From an uncultured Lachnospiraceae bacterium (GTDB lineage Bacteria; Bacillota; Clostridia; Lachnospirales; Lachnospiraceae), in the NCBI GenBank assembly GCA_910586615.1, contig CAJUJP010000029.1, forward strand, positions 1-55,328: a stretch of 55,328 bases of DNA. The letters are read 5' to 3'. Positions 1 to 8,453 of the stretch are shown here, piece by piece. The position numbers and the translations under genes are program-made. The notes beneath the pieces were generated by a model, which saw nothing but the letters and a program-made list of their open reading frames with translations, did not search any database and had not been told where the DNA came from. Position 1 is the stretch's first letter. Each line of letters begins with the position of its first letter.

Positions 1-202
1 TTTCCGAACTCACTCCGGCATAACGTCCAATATCATGTAACAGCCCGAAAAGATATGCCTGCTCAGAAGATAAATCTTTACAGTGTGACGCAATGTTTTT
101 ACAGGCTTTGGCTACATACCGGGAATGGTCTGTCCATGCCCCCGGATTGGACTGCGCCGCTTCCTTTAATGCCAGCTCTGCGGTCTGGATGTTTAGTTCC
201 AT
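1..202 (-). CDS. HD-domain protein, C-terminus beyond window
   Basis: The reading frame runs off the left edge; 67 N-terminal residues are visible. They contain LFGLLHDIGRYAGVS, whose HD pair is typical of HD-superfamily metal-dependent phosphohydrolases, preceded by WTDHSRYVAKACKNIA with a further possible metal-binding His. The ATG at 202 follows a good AAAGGAG site. The substrate cannot be told from this part. It is the last gene of a minus-strand run of small genes and lies just downstream of a GNAT stub. HD family is fairly sure; function is open. Confidence 0.75.
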   Translation of the reverse strand, partial: MELNIQTAELALKEAAQSNPGAWTDHSRYVAKACKNIASHCKDLSSEQAYLFGLLHDIGRYAGVSSE

Positions 203-282
203 TTTAACTCCTTTCAAAAGGGCAAGGCTGGCAGATAAGCCATCCAGCCCTCTTTATAACACCTAAAATGTTTATAATAAAC

Positions 283-408
283 CTAATTATATGGTTCGTA
301 TTTCACAACCTCCTGATCAGATAAATATTCAAACAAGTCCTGTATATCTTCTTTTTTGTATCTTCTTAATATCAACCTTTCTGTTTCTGCTGCGACTTTT
401 TTCTCCAT
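283..408 (-). pseudogene. GNAT acetyltransferase N-terminal stub
   Basis: This 41-codon frame begins MEKKVAAETERLILRRYKKE, the usual opening of RimJ/RimL-type GNAT acetyltransferases (ETERLILRR followed by a DxxxLF stretch). It stops at TAG after EVVKYEPYN, where complete family members continue for over 100 residues with the acetyl-CoA site. No other frame continues the domain downstream. It is therefore most likely a truncated remnant; a true micropeptide is less likely. An alternative start lies at 413 in another frame. Confidence 0.6.
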
Positions 409-606
409 GTCATGCTCTCCTTATCACATAAATCATTTTCATCTGAAATCCTTATCCTTGCAATAAGGCTCATATGTTTTCAGTTTTCTGCCCCCTAAAA
501 ACCATAATTCGTCACCCTGCAATGCTCATATCCGATATGCGATTGTATTGTTTTGTGCAAGTCATGGAAATTCTCTGTGAAAATATTCATCATTTGTCTA
601 TTTGTA

Positions 607-1062
607 TTAATTTATATGTTTTCTGTAAACTCTGGAAGGATCCCCACGTACATCGCGCATCATCTGATAAAATTCAAACCCATACTTTTCATATAATCCG
701 GTATGATCTGTTGAAATAAAAATGTCATGCACGTCCTCTGCTCTGGCCAGCTTTTCGATCTCCTGAAACAGCTTTCCAACATAATGATGACCTCTATGCT
801 CAGGAAACGTATACACAAACCCGATCCATGGGGTCAGTCTGGTCGGACGGATATCATCTTCTTCCGAATAGGTACAAAACGAAATGAGCTCATCACCATT
901 GACAAGCAGCAATACTTTCGGGTCTTTACCCGCAATATCGCCAAGCTTGTTTTCGCTTAACAATTGATACAGATACTGTCCTGCTGCCCAGTCGCTCTTT
1001 CCTATCTGATGCAGCCAGTGTTCCGGCCGATCGCTTTTAAAGTACTCTATGATCTGCTGCAT
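607..1062 (-). CDS. GNAT family N-acetyltransferase
   Basis: This is a 151-residue, full-length GNAT-type protein. Residues 87-99 (PEHRGHHYVGKLF) match the acetyl-CoA pyrophosphate-binding motif A, although the usual QxxGxG/A is degenerate. YEKYGFEFY at 124-132 is the typical C-terminal motif B region. It should transfer an acetyl group to an amine; the substrate is unknown. The gene stands alone between a VOC remnant and a GNAT stub, all on the minus strand. Family assignment is firm, specificity is not. Confidence 0.85.
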   Translation of the reverse strand: MQQIIEYFKSDRPEHWLHQIGKSDWAAGQYLYQLLSENKLGDIAGKDPKVLLLVNGDELISFCTYSEEDDIRPTRLTPWIGFVYTFPEHRGHHYVGKLFQEIEKLARAEDVHDIFISTDHTGLYEKYGFEFYQMMRDVRGDPSRVYRKHIN

Positions 1063-1089
1063 AGTCCCTCCGAATCATTCATTACAAAC

Positions 1090-1155
1090 TTATACATGCA
1101 GTTCCAGCAGAAGCCCGTCTGGATCAAAGAAAAATGTCATGCGCTGCTTTACAAT
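1090..1155 (-). pseudogene. VOC/glyoxalase C-terminal remnant
   Basis: In a frame different from the YCII gene, the bases just after that gene's stop encode VKQRMTFFFDPDGLLLELHV followed by TAA. FxDPDGxxLELH is the characteristic C-terminal strand of vicinal-oxygen-chelate (glyoxalase/bleomycin resistance) proteins, including the metal-ligand Glu. No VOC start or N-terminal half exists upstream, because that position is occupied by the YCII gene. It looks like the scar of a deletion that removed most of a VOC gene. Confidence 0.55.
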
Positions 1156-1448
1156 AAATAATTATTTTCCCGGTTGGCAATCTGTAAACCGACTAATTTC
1201 CAGGTTGCATATCCTCCCGTAACCAGCGGCTCTGCCTTACATATTTCTTCTGCCTCTTCACGGCTCTCTGTTTTCAGGATATACATGCCTGCCATCCCCG
1301 GATAGCCCTTAAAAACACCGCAGATTTCCAGTTTTCCCTCATCGTCCAGCTTTCTTATATTCTCAACGTGTTCCATCACTACCTGCTTTGTCAGTTTATT
1401 ATAAGTTTTGCTTTTCTCAATCATCATCATGTACATCAAATTTTCCAT
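1149..1448 (-). CDS. YCII-domain protein
   Basis: This 99-residue protein has the pattern of YciI/YCII-related proteins: an N-terminal strand, a helix (EHVENIRKLDDEGKLEICG), GMYILKTESREEAEEICKAEPLVTGGYATW and a final strand. Such proteins are small ferredoxin-like-fold dimers of mostly unknown role. The start at 1448 follows a GGAGG site seven bases away. Its 3' end abuts a VOC fragment, so the last residues (ANRENNYLL) may come from a rearrangement. Family likely, function unknown. Confidence 0.7.
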   Translation of the reverse strand: MENLMYMMMIEKSKTYNKLTKQVVMEHVENIRKLDDEGKLEICGVFKGYPGMAGMYILKTESREEAEEICKAEPLVTGGYATWKLVGLQIANRENNYLL

Positions 1449-1651
1449 ATGATGCCCTCCTCTTTGTTTTACATTGTTTCACTGTTCCTCAAGTTTCAAA
1501 ATCCAGCTTTGCCTTATTCCACCATTTTACTTTATATGGAACATATACACAATACGAAATTACGCCATGAATCCAGCACATCTTCCATTACTCTTCACTC
1601 CGTTCCAGTAACCATCTTCCGTCTATGAACCATCTGTAATAAATTATATAA

Positions 1652-1680
1652 TTGCGTGCGCACGCATATAGTGATATACT
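1652..1680 (+). promoter_or_regulatory. MarR-MATE promoter with palindromic operator
   Basis: TTGCGT (1652-1657) and TATACT (1675-1680) are spaced by 17 bases. A perfect 14-base palindrome, TGCGTGCGCACGCA, covers 1653-1666 and overlaps the -35 box. MarR regulators commonly repress their own operon from such dyads, so this is the likely autoregulatory operator; that step is inference. Confidence 0.55.
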
Positions 1681-1705
1681 ATTTCAGATCGGAGGTAAGT
1701 TATCT

Positions 1706-2155
1706 ATGAAATTATTAAAATGGCTATCGGTTGCGGACCGTTTCTACAAGATTTACCTGGACAAACAGCTGGCGCCCTTCGGAATCAACAGCAGCCAGCA
1801 TATGTTTTTAATCAAAATATGTGCCTCTCCCGGCATTATGCAGGATTCCCTGATGGATATCTTTTATGTCCATCCGAGCAATATTGTACGGACAATCGCG
1901 GCATTGGAAAAACAGGGAATGATCACCCGCACCCCCAATGATCAGGACAAGCGGACATGGAGACTGTATCCCACCGACCGTGCACTGTCTGTTCTTGAAG
2001 ACATACGGACGGTCTGTGAAAAGACAGAGACGCTTTTACTGCAAGGTTTCAGCGAAGAGGAAAAAAAGCTACTGACTGATCTGCTTATGCGGGCTGGCAG
2101 GAATATTACGGCCTCGCTTCAGATCGAGAGAAAGGAGGCGGAATTTGATGACTGA
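1706..2155 (+). CDS. MarR family transcriptional regulator
   Basis: This 149-residue winged-helix protein has a MarR core. QHMFLIKICASPGIMQDSLMDIF is the start of the DNA-binding domain, HPSNIVRTIAALEKQGMITR is the recognition helix and wing entry, and NDQDKRTWRLYPT is the wing with the conserved D-x-R. The ATG at 1706 is chosen because GGAGG lies at 1691-1695; an upstream TTG in frame would fall inside the promoter. It overlaps the MATE gene by eight bases, so the two are translationally coupled. It probably represses this operon and responds to a transported compound. Confidence 0.88.
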   Translation: MKLLKWLSVADRFYKIYLDKQLAPFGINSSQHMFLIKICASPGIMQDSLMDIFYVHPSNIVRTIAALEKQGMITRTPNDQDKRTWRLYPTDRALSVLEDIRTVCEKTETLLLQGFSEEEKKLLTDLLMRAGRNITASLQIERKEAEFDD

Positions 2156-3512
2156 AAATCCGCTGGGATATGAGAAGATCCCGAAACTGTTGAAAAGCTT
2201 TGCCATTCCAAGTATTACGGCAACACTGGTAGGTTCTCTCTATAATATTGTGGACCAGATATTCATTGGTCAGGGTGTCGGATATCTGGGCAACGCCGCA
2301 ACCAATGTTTCCTATCCGTTTTCAACTATCTGCCTTGCCATCTCTCTGCTGATCGGAATCGGCAGTGCTTCCCGTGTTTCCCTTTATCTTGGAAATAAGG
2401 AGCCTGAAGCGGCGGCCAGAACAGCCGGAAACGGCATAAGTCTGATGATCATTTTCGGACTTGCCTATCTGATCATCGGCGAAAGCCTGCTGCCTCAGCT
2501 TCTGAAATTATTCGGCGCCACAGCAGATGTATATCCCTATGCACGGCAGTATGCCGGTGTCACTTTAGTGGGTATGCCGTTTCTGGTCATAACAAACGGT
2601 ATGAGCAATCTGATCCGGGCAGACGGAAGCCCTCGTTACTCTATGACCTGCATGGTAACAGGCGCCGTTGCCAATACCATTCTTGACCCGATTTTCATTT
2701 TCGGTTTTCACTGGGGTATTTTCGGGGCGGCTCTGGCAACGATTCTGGGACAGATTTTATCCTTTATAATCGCTGTACGTTATTTATGGCACTTCAAAAC
2801 CATTCATCTTGAAAAAAAGAGTTTTCGGCCGGATATAAAAGAAAGCCTGAAAACCTGCAGTATGGGAATCAGCAGCAGCGTGAATCAGGTCGCTATCACT
2901 TTCGTGCAGATCGTACTGTATAATTCGCTGACTTATTACGGCGCGAAGACAGTCTACGGTTCCGATATTCCTCTGGCCGCCTGCGGAATCGTCATGAAAA
3001 CAAATGCGATCATTCTCTCTATTGTTGTCGGCATATCACAGGGTGTCCAGCCGATCATAGGCTTTAACTACGGGGCAAAGCAATATCCTCGTGTACGGGA
3101 AGCGTACCTGCTTGCGATCAAATGGAATATGGCCGTCTCAGCAATCGGTTTCTGCCTGTTACAATGTTTCCCCGGATATATTATCTCTCTGTTCGGAGCC
3201 GGCGATAAGCTGTACCTTGAATTTGCGGTTCTGTTCATGCGCATATATCTTTTTATGGTGCTTGTAAACGGCGTGCAGCTTCTTTCTTCCAGTTTCTTTA
3301 CCGCCATTGGTAAAGCGATGAAAGGGGCTTTGCTGGCACTGACAAGACAGGTTTTCTTCCTGATTCCGCTTCTTATAGTGCTCCCGCTCCGCTTCGGGAT
3401 CATGGGCGTATTATTTGCCGGACCTGTTGCCGATTTTGCGGCATTTATACTGTCTGTTGTGCTGGCAGGCAGAGAACTGCGGAAACAGAGAATGGTAACA
3501 GCCGGTCAATGA
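2148..3512 (+). CDS. MATE family efflux transporter (MepA-like)
   Basis: About 454 residues and twelve membrane segments form a MATE Na+- or H+-coupled multidrug exporter. The two halves both show the MATE pattern: IVDQIFIGQGVGYLGNAA in the first, and ISSSVNQVAITFVQ followed by GISQGVQPIIGFNYGA in the second. The spacing is that of the MepA subgroup. The start ATG at 2148 follows AAAGGAGG inside the end of the MarR gene, so both form one operon. Its stop overlaps the stop of the convergent MATE gene. The substrate is unknown. Confidence 0.9.
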   Translation: MTENPLGYEKIPKLLKSFAIPSITATLVGSLYNIVDQIFIGQGVGYLGNAATNVSYPFSTICLAISLLIGIGSASRVSLYLGNKEPEAAARTAGNGISLMIIFGLAYLIIGESLLPQLLKLFGATADVYPYARQYAGVTLVGMPFLVITNGMSNLIRADGSPRYSMTCMVTGAVANTILDPIFIFGFHWGIFGAALATILGQILSFIIAVRYLWHFKTIHLEKKSFRPDIKESLKTCSMGISSSVNQVAITFVQIVLYNSLTYYGAKTVYGSDIPLAACGIVMKTNAIILSIVVGISQGVQPIIGFNYGAKQYPRVREAYLLAIKWNMAVSAIGFCLLQCFPGYIISLFGAGDKLYLEFAVLFMRIYLFMVLVNGVQLLSSSFFTAIGKAMKGALLALTRQVFFLIPLLIVLPLRFGIMGVLFAGPVADFAAFILSVVLAGRELRKQRMVTAGQ

Positions 3513-4843
3513 CTTTCCGCCTTCATATCTTTTCTATACATAAAGATACAAAGGAGCGCCAGTACCGTTTCAACAACCGGCTGTGCCGCGATCACCCCGT
3601 TTAATTTCCAGCAGTAATTTAAAATGATCACGCCCGGAATAAACAACACCGCGTTCCTTAACACTGTAATGATCAATGATTTTATGGCTTTGCCCAGCGC
3701 CTGAAAATAGCTTGTCATCATATTGATCACGCCAAGCAGAGGCGCCGAGAGGCAGAGAATTTTCAAAAAATATGCCGTCTGTCCGATCAGCGCTTCATCC
3801 TGCAGGAATACGGCGGCAAGCGGTCTGCCGAAAAGAACAAAGACAACCATAAATACCGCACCCGTGAGAATCCCGTATAACACCGCATACTTCACGGTAT
3901 CAGACATTCGTTTTCTCTTGTTTCCTCCATAATAATAGCCCACCAGAGGCGCCACGCCCTGGGATAACCCTACGGACAGTAAGATGGGGATCATGTCGAG
4001 CTTATATGCAATGCCGTAAGAAGCAACGGCGTCAGACCCGTATATACTGATATAATTGTTCAATACAATATTCGAAACACTCATAAGAACTGTAATAAGC
4101 GCACCCGGAATACCGATGCTCACGACGTTACGAATCATTCCTGTATCTGGTGAAAAATGTTTCGGTGACAGCGGCACTAACCGGTTTCCCTTATGCTCTT
4201 CACGAATCATACAGACAATATAATAGACCGTCGCACATACGAATCCCAAAGAAGTCGCAAGCGCAGCGCCCGCCGTTCCCCATGCAAAGACAGCTATGAA
4301 AACATAATCCAATACCATATTGACCACATTGCCGAGCACCAGTCCGACAGTACTTTCTTTAATCAGACCGACCGAGCGGAACAAATGTACAAATCCGTTT
4401 GCCAGCATGATAAAAGGCGTCCCGATGAAAATCCATTTCAGATAATCACAGGTATAAGCAATATTATCCGCGTCCGCACCGGATATTTCCGCCAGCGGCC
4501 GCAGAAAAAGCAGCCCCGCAGCAAGCGTAATAACGCCGGCAATTGCCATTGCGTACACACAGAAATTCATTGTCGCGCCGGATTCGGCTTTCTTATCTTC
4601 TCCCAGTAACCTGGCGATTACGCTGCTGCCGCCCATTCCAAAAATGCAGGCGATCGACATAATGATAAGTAAAATCGGCGCACACAATGTTACGGCTGCA
4701 ATTGTCGCCGGTTCCTTTGTCAGAGACACAAAAAATGTGTCGGCAATATTGTAAATAAGCGTAGTAAGCTGTCCCAGCATAGCCGGTAATCCGACTCTCA
4801 TGATTGCTTTGGAAACATTTCTTTCTTCATAAACCGATGTCAT
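3506..4843 (-). CDS. MATE family efflux transporter
   Basis: A second, independent MATE exporter of 445 residues and twelve membrane segments carries IYNIADTFFVSLT near the N-terminus and VGLSQGVAPLVGYYYGG in the second half. It starts at 4843 behind GGAGG and is divergent from the Crp/Fnr-type regulator at 5005. The shared 160-base upstream region contains a 20-base palindrome, so this regulator may control it (inference). The 3' end overlaps the neighbouring MATE gene by seven bases, convergent, with both stop codons inside TCAATGA. Confidence 0.9.
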   Translation of the reverse strand: MTSVYEERNVSKAIMRVGLPAMLGQLTTLIYNIADTFFVSLTKEPATIAAVTLCAPILLIIMSIACIFGMGGSSVIARLLGEDKKAESGATMNFCVYAMAIAGVITLAAGLLFLRPLAEISGADADNIAYTCDYLKWIFIGTPFIMLANGFVHLFRSVGLIKESTVGLVLGNVVNMVLDYVFIAVFAWGTAGAALATSLGFVCATVYYIVCMIREEHKGNRLVPLSPKHFSPDTGMIRNVVSIGIPGALITVLMSVSNIVLNNYISIYGSDAVASYGIAYKLDMIPILLSVGLSQGVAPLVGYYYGGNKRKRMSDTVKYAVLYGILTGAVFMVVFVLFGRPLAAVFLQDEALIGQTAYFLKILCLSAPLLGVINMMTSYFQALGKAIKSLIITVLRNAVLFIPGVIILNYCWKLNGVIAAQPVVETVLALLCIFMYRKDMKAESH

Positions 4844-4971
4844 ATTTTCCTCCGTTTCTGCGACTGAAAATTTGCAGCAGTCCAGTCTTCAGCCTCACTG
4901 TTACGAATTTTCGGTCTCAATCAGTTTCTTCCTTGCATGTTTCCTCATTGTAATGTAAAATAAATTTCCGA

Positions 4972-4991
4972 AACAAGACATATGTCCTGTT
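4972..4991. promoter_or_regulatory. Near-perfect 20-bp palindrome before Crp/Fnr gene
   Basis: AACAAGACATATGTCCTGTT is symmetric at nine of ten base pairs and lies three bases before the ribosome binding site of the regulator at 5005. It is placed to control that gene, and perhaps the divergent MATE gene. Binding by the adjacent Crp/Fnr-type protein is an inference from position. Confidence 0.4.
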
Positions 4992-5004
4992 GGAAAGGAG
5001 ATCC

Positions 5005-5625
5005 ATGGAAAAAATATATGACCAAAAGAAAGTTGCCGCCTGTATTGCCAAAAGCAAATACCATGCTGTGCTTGACACAATGGATCTGGATTTTTATCTG
5101 ATTAAATATGAGAAAGGCGAATTTGTGAGTTCGCCTTTTCAGAATACTTTTCTGTTCCAGATCGTGGAACAGGGTTCTATCAACATCTATCTCATCCGTG
5201 ACGACGGGACACGCTATTGTCTGTCGAACGGAACGACAGACTACTTTCTCGGAGATATGGATATCTTTTATCCCAGAAGCGGCAGCATTTACGCCGAAGC
5301 CGCCGAAACCTTAACCTGCATTGCATTTTCTATCGACAAACACAGGGACATGCTGCTCTCAAACAACAGATTCCTGACGCTGATCTGTAACAGTCTTTCG
5401 TCCAAAATCGGCGCCATGACTACCATAGAAGCCGCTCCTGCTTCCCTCACGGAACGGGTCATGTCCTACATGAAATACAAATGCGAGGATAATACCTTAA
5501 AGGGAATCGAGCGGTCCGCTTTTCATCTTCACTGCAGTGCCAGACAGCTTCAAAGAATCCTGAATCAAAAAGAGGCTGCCGGATCTGTCACAAAAATCGG
5601 GAAGGGAACTTACAGGCTGGTGTAA
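5005..5625 (+). CDS. Crp/Fnr-type transcriptional regulator
   Basis: This 206-residue protein has an N-terminal cyclic-nucleotide-binding-like beta barrel (about residues 15-110; FQIVEQGSINIYLIRDDG, then GDMDIFYPRSGS), a connecting helix, and a C-terminal helix-turn-helix (SAFHLHCSARQLQRILNQKEAAG, then GKGTYRLV). No Arg/Ser cAMP-binding signature or Fe-S cysteine set is evident, so the ligand is unknown. The ATG at 5005 follows AAAGGAG at 4994-5000, better than the upstream TTG at 4990. It faces away from the MATE gene at 4843. Confidence 0.8.
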   Translation: MEKIYDQKKVAACIAKSKYHAVLDTMDLDFYLIKYEKGEFVSSPFQNTFLFQIVEQGSINIYLIRDDGTRYCLSNGTTDYFLGDMDIFYPRSGSIYAEAAETLTCIAFSIDKHRDMLLSNNRFLTLICNSLSSKIGAMTTIEAAPASLTERVMSYMKYKCEDNTLKGIERSAFHLHCSARQLQRILNQKEAAGSVTKIGKGTYRLV

Positions 5626-5733
5626 AAAGGGAGGGGCTCTGTCCGCCGGAGAATGGATTAAAAATTAGTAGAAAAACCATAAATGTTGATGGCTGTATAA
5701 TAAAAAGATTCTGCATTACAGCGCATTGAAAAA

Positions 5734-6147
5734 TCATACAACCATAAGCAGTGTTCCCGCACCGATCAGCACACAGCCAGCCAGCGTCTTTACCGTAAAT
5801 TGCTCATGCAGAAAAATAAACGCCAGTAAAAGGGTAATCACAACGCTCAGCTTATCTACAGGCACCACTTTTGATGCTTCCCCGATCTGCAGCGCCCGGT
5901 AATAACAGAGCCATGACGCACCGGTTGCCAGCCCGGATAACACCAGAAAAATCCAGCTTTTTTTACTGATCTGCGCTATGCCGCTCTGCGTATTTGTCAA
6001 AAACACCATTCCCCACGACATAACAACAACTACCACTGTCCGTATTGCCGTGGCAAGGTTTGAATTGACACCCTCTATACCGATTTTAGCCAGTATAGAC
6101 GTTAACGCCGCAAACAGCGCAGACAGTATTGCAAATAAAAACCACAT
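5734..6147 (-). CDS. EamA/DMT-family small transporter
   Basis: About 137 residues form roughly five hydrophobic segments, the size of one EamA repeat; full EamA permeases have two. The opening FAILSALFAALTSILAKIGIEGVNSN and the ending DKLSVVITLLLAFIFLHEQFT followed by GCVLIGAGTLLMVV are typical. Such half-size members act as dimers in the drug/metabolite transporter superfamily. The second ATG (6147) sits nine bases from GGAGG; the first (6153) is only three away, so I prefer 6147. Substrate unknown. Confidence 0.82.
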   Translation of the reverse strand: MWFLFAILSALFAALTSILAKIGIEGVNSNLATAIRTVVVVVMSWGMVFLTNTQSGIAQISKKSWIFLVLSGLATGASWLCYYRALQIGEASKVVPVDKLSVVITLLLAFIFLHEQFTVKTLAGCVLIGAGTLLMVV

Positions 6148-6426
6148 ATACATCAGCCTCCAATCTCAAACGTCTCTTTTGTATCGTCGTTCGTTTCGTA
6201 ATCCGACACAATTTGAACCGCTATTTCTTTTGCCAGCGAACTGGATACGTTCATGACCTACATCTGTTCTTTCATTTATTCCAGTAACCTGATGATTGCA
6301 TTCTCATTATACATAGCCCGTTATGCACAGCCAAGACCTAAATTAATAGATCTCCATAGATTCCCTGTATATTTCCAGATTTATTTCTTGTAATACCGAT
6401 AGAAAAAGGATTTCTTGAATGATATA

Positions 6427-6442
6427 ATGTGATGGATCACAT
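6427..6442. promoter_or_regulatory. 16-bp palindrome with TGTGA/TCACA arms
   Basis: ATGTGATGGATCACAT has perfect 7-base arms around GG, and a TATAAT (6423-6428) overlaps its left end. The arms resemble Crp/Fnr-family half-sites with the four-base gap seen in FNR sites. It lies in the 440-base gap before the XRE gene and downstream of the EamA gene start. Apart from it I see little else in 6154-6587. Confidence 0.4.
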
Positions 6443-6587
6443 GACACCGGAATCCAGCCTCAAAATGCCATTTTGCCGTAAATAACATATTTGCAACCCG
6501 GCGTTGACAATGTGCAACTCAGAAAAGCTGGAAAGTTACAACCCAAATTGATAAGATTGGCCTACCAAAATCAAGGAGGACACATAT

Positions 6588-7370
6588 ATGACATTCGGAG
6601 AAAAACTGTTGAAGTTAAGAAAAGAAAAAGGGCTTTCACAAGAAGCGCTTGCTGAACAGATCGGAACAACCAGACAGGCAGTCAGCAAGTGGGAAAATGA
6701 CCAGGGATTTCCGGAAACGGAGAAATTATTACAATTATCCAATGTTTTTGAAAGATCCATAGATTTTCTATTAAAAGATGAAAAAACCACTAACGATGGA
6801 AACGAGAGAGGATATTATGTAAGCAAAGAAATGGCAACAGCATACATTGCAAATCAGAAAAAGATAAGCCTCTATATTGGTATAGGATTTATGTCCTGGG
6901 CATTGACCGGAATACCTTATGTCATGTTTACTGTAAATTTGACATGGCGCTATTTGGGGATGGCAATTTTTATTATTACAGGCATTGGTGCTTTTGTATT
7001 AGGCTCTTTTTCGGAGCAGGAACAATATAAGGTGCTAAAAGAAGAACCCCTGATACTTGATTACGGGTATCTGAATGAATTATCTAATATATATCAAAAA
7101 AGAAAACGAGTTTATACCGCCCTGTCTGTGCCGAGTATTATTTTATTTATAACCGGTATTTTGGCTGTTTCTTTAACTATGAGCGGAAAGTTTGCCTGGT
7201 CTGAATACCATTCCTTTGTATTTTTGGGCTTTGCAACAGGACTTTTTGGATTTTGTTATTGTGCCGGAGTTATTGACGCTTATGAATTACTGATTAAAAA
7301 TGAACAATATTGTTCACGTTTGTCCTTTAAGGTAAAGCACAAACTCAAAGATAAAATCAATAATCTTTGA
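6588..7370 (+). CDS. XRE-family regulator with C-terminal membrane domain
   Basis: 260 residues. Residues 1-62 are a Cro/C1-type helix-turn-helix (LRKEKGLSQEALAEQIGTTR, then QAVSKWENDQGFPETEKL). The rest carries four hydrophobic stretches near residues 91-113, 117-137, 176-199 and 209-235. This architecture is common in Firmicutes as a membrane-tethered regulator, but its signal is unknown. The ATG follows AAGGAGG. The gene is more AT-rich than its neighbours, which might point to transfer, though this is weak. It converges on the redox operon at 7417. Confidence 0.8.
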   Translation: MTFGEKLLKLRKEKGLSQEALAEQIGTTRQAVSKWENDQGFPETEKLLQLSNVFERSIDFLLKDEKTTNDGNERGYYVSKEMATAYIANQKKISLYIGIGFMSWALTGIPYVMFTVNLTWRYLGMAIFIITGIGAFVLGSFSEQEQYKVLKEEPLILDYGYLNELSNIYQKRKRVYTALSVPSIILFITGILAVSLTMSGKFAWSEYHSFVFLGFATGLFGFCYCAGVIDAYELLIKNEQYCSRLSFKVKHKLKDKINNL

Positions 7371-7374
7371 GTTT
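7341..7374 (+). terminator. Inverted repeat at the XRE gene end
   Basis: AAACTCAAAGAT (7341-7352) is perfectly complementary to ATCTTTGAGTTT (7363-7374). The hairpin includes the last codons of the XRE gene. It lacks a strong T-run, so termination is plausible but not assured. Confidence 0.4.
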
Positions 7375-7416
7375 GTATTACCTATCTGAATTACAAAGTG
7401 GGCAGCAAAGCTCATC

Positions 7417-8277
7417 TTACGATGTCAATCGCTTCTCGCGCTCCCGCCTGCCCGCCGTAAATCCCACGCAGATTGCCCCCGTCGGGCAGGCTTTAGCGCA
7501 TTCGCCGCAGCGGATACACTCTGCCGAATCAGGTGTTTTGACAGGATCGACCTCCATCCCGCATTCGCGCTTACACTTCCCGCAGTTCACACACTTATCC
7601 GCATCCACTTCCAGTCTGTATATGCTGATCTTATTGCACAGCCCGTATATGGCGCCAAGGGGACAGAGCGTTCGGCAGAAGAAACGGTAGATCAGAACGC
7701 ACCCGATCACCGTCACGATCAGGATCACCGTTTTCAAGGTAAAAAGCGGTCCGATCGTCTGCCGCAGCGTCTCATGGGATAAGAGCAGCGGAACTGCGCC
7801 CTCCAGCATACCTGCCGGACAGATGTACTGACAGAACGCCGGTTTCCCCATCCCCATATAATCCGTGACTGCAATCGGCAGTATGATCACAAACACTGCC
7901 AGCACAACATATTTGATATATAAAAAAACTTTTTTCAGCCGCAGTTTCGGTGACGGAATCTTATGAAGCAATTCCTGAAACAGCCCGAAAGGACATAACC
8001 AGCCGCAGACTGCCCGGCCTAAAAGAATGCCGAAGGCCAAGAGCAGCCCCGTCACATAAAAGCCAAACTTATAATTCATAGAACCGTTCACTGCCTGCAG
8101 CGCGCCGACCGGACAGGCCAAAGAGGCAGCCGGACAGGAATAACAGTTCAGTCCCGGATTGCAGAACTGCTTCCACTTTCCCTGATACAATTTCCCGCCC
8201 TTGAAATTCATAAGATAGGGGTTGGAATATCCGAAAGCGACAAGCTGTATGATTTTTCTTTTCAATGTATGTTTCAT
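7417..8277 (-). CDS. Polyferredoxin membrane protein (NapH/YccM-like 4Fe-4S)
   Basis: This protein of about 286 residues combines membrane segments with many cysteines. They are C45xxCPAxxxxxxCP55, CGWLCPFG at 91-98, CQYICPAG at 149-156, CRTLCPLG at 201-208, and a C-terminal pair of classical ferredoxin motifs (C229xxCxxCxxxC239 and C254xxCxxCxxxCP264). It should pass electrons at the membrane. Upstream lie a CD1871A-type CxxC protein and a TlpA-like lipoprotein, which suggests electron supply to an extracytoplasmic thiol system. The start at 8277 follows AAAGGGG; a longer in-frame start at 8325 lacks a site. Confidence 0.85.
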   Translation of the reverse strand: MKHTLKRKIIQLVAFGYSNPYLMNFKGGKLYQGKWKQFCNPGLNCYSCPAASLACPVGALQAVNGSMNYKFGFYVTGLLLAFGILLGRAVCGWLCPFGLFQELLHKIPSPKLRLKKVFLYIKYVVLAVFVIILPIAVTDYMGMGKPAFCQYICPAGMLEGAVPLLLSHETLRQTIGPLFTLKTVILIVTVIGCVLIYRFFCRTLCPLGAIYGLCNKISIYRLEVDADKCVNCGKCKRECGMEVDPVKTPDSAECIRCGECAKACPTGAICVGFTAGRREREKRLTS

Positions 8278-8306
8278 TTGTGCCCCTTTCTCCGTATCAG
8301 GCTCTA

Positions 8307-8453
8307 CTATCCCAGCCCGATACACTCAAAACAGATATTGACGGCTTTATTCAGCACGACTCCTGCTTCCCCTCTCCATACCCCGTAACAGATAAAAGCA
8401 CATGCCATGGCAAGTCCCAGAATCCGGCCGGCCGTTTTCTTCCTATTGTCCAT
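8307..8453 (-). CDS. CD1871A-type CxxC small membrane protein
   Basis: This 48-residue protein has one membrane segment (about 9-26), then YGVWRGEAGVVLNKAVNICF and the ending ECIGLG, so a CFEC (CxxC) motif sits next to the C-terminus. This matches the small CD1871A family found in Clostridia next to redoxins and 4Fe-4S proteins. The ATG at 8453 overlaps the TlpA-like gene by 11 bases, and the polyferredoxin gene starts 29 bases downstream. It is probably the middle electron or thiol carrier of this three-gene operon. Family is fairly sure; the biochemical role is inferred. Confidence 0.8.
   Translation of the reverse strand: MDNRKKTAGRILGLAMACAFICYGVWRGEAGVVLNKAVNICFECIGLG

Noticed and set aside
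474..719. 81-codon plus-strand frame
   Set aside because: No ribosome site; its 3' half is antisense to the GNAT gene, and codon use is unlike the neighbours.
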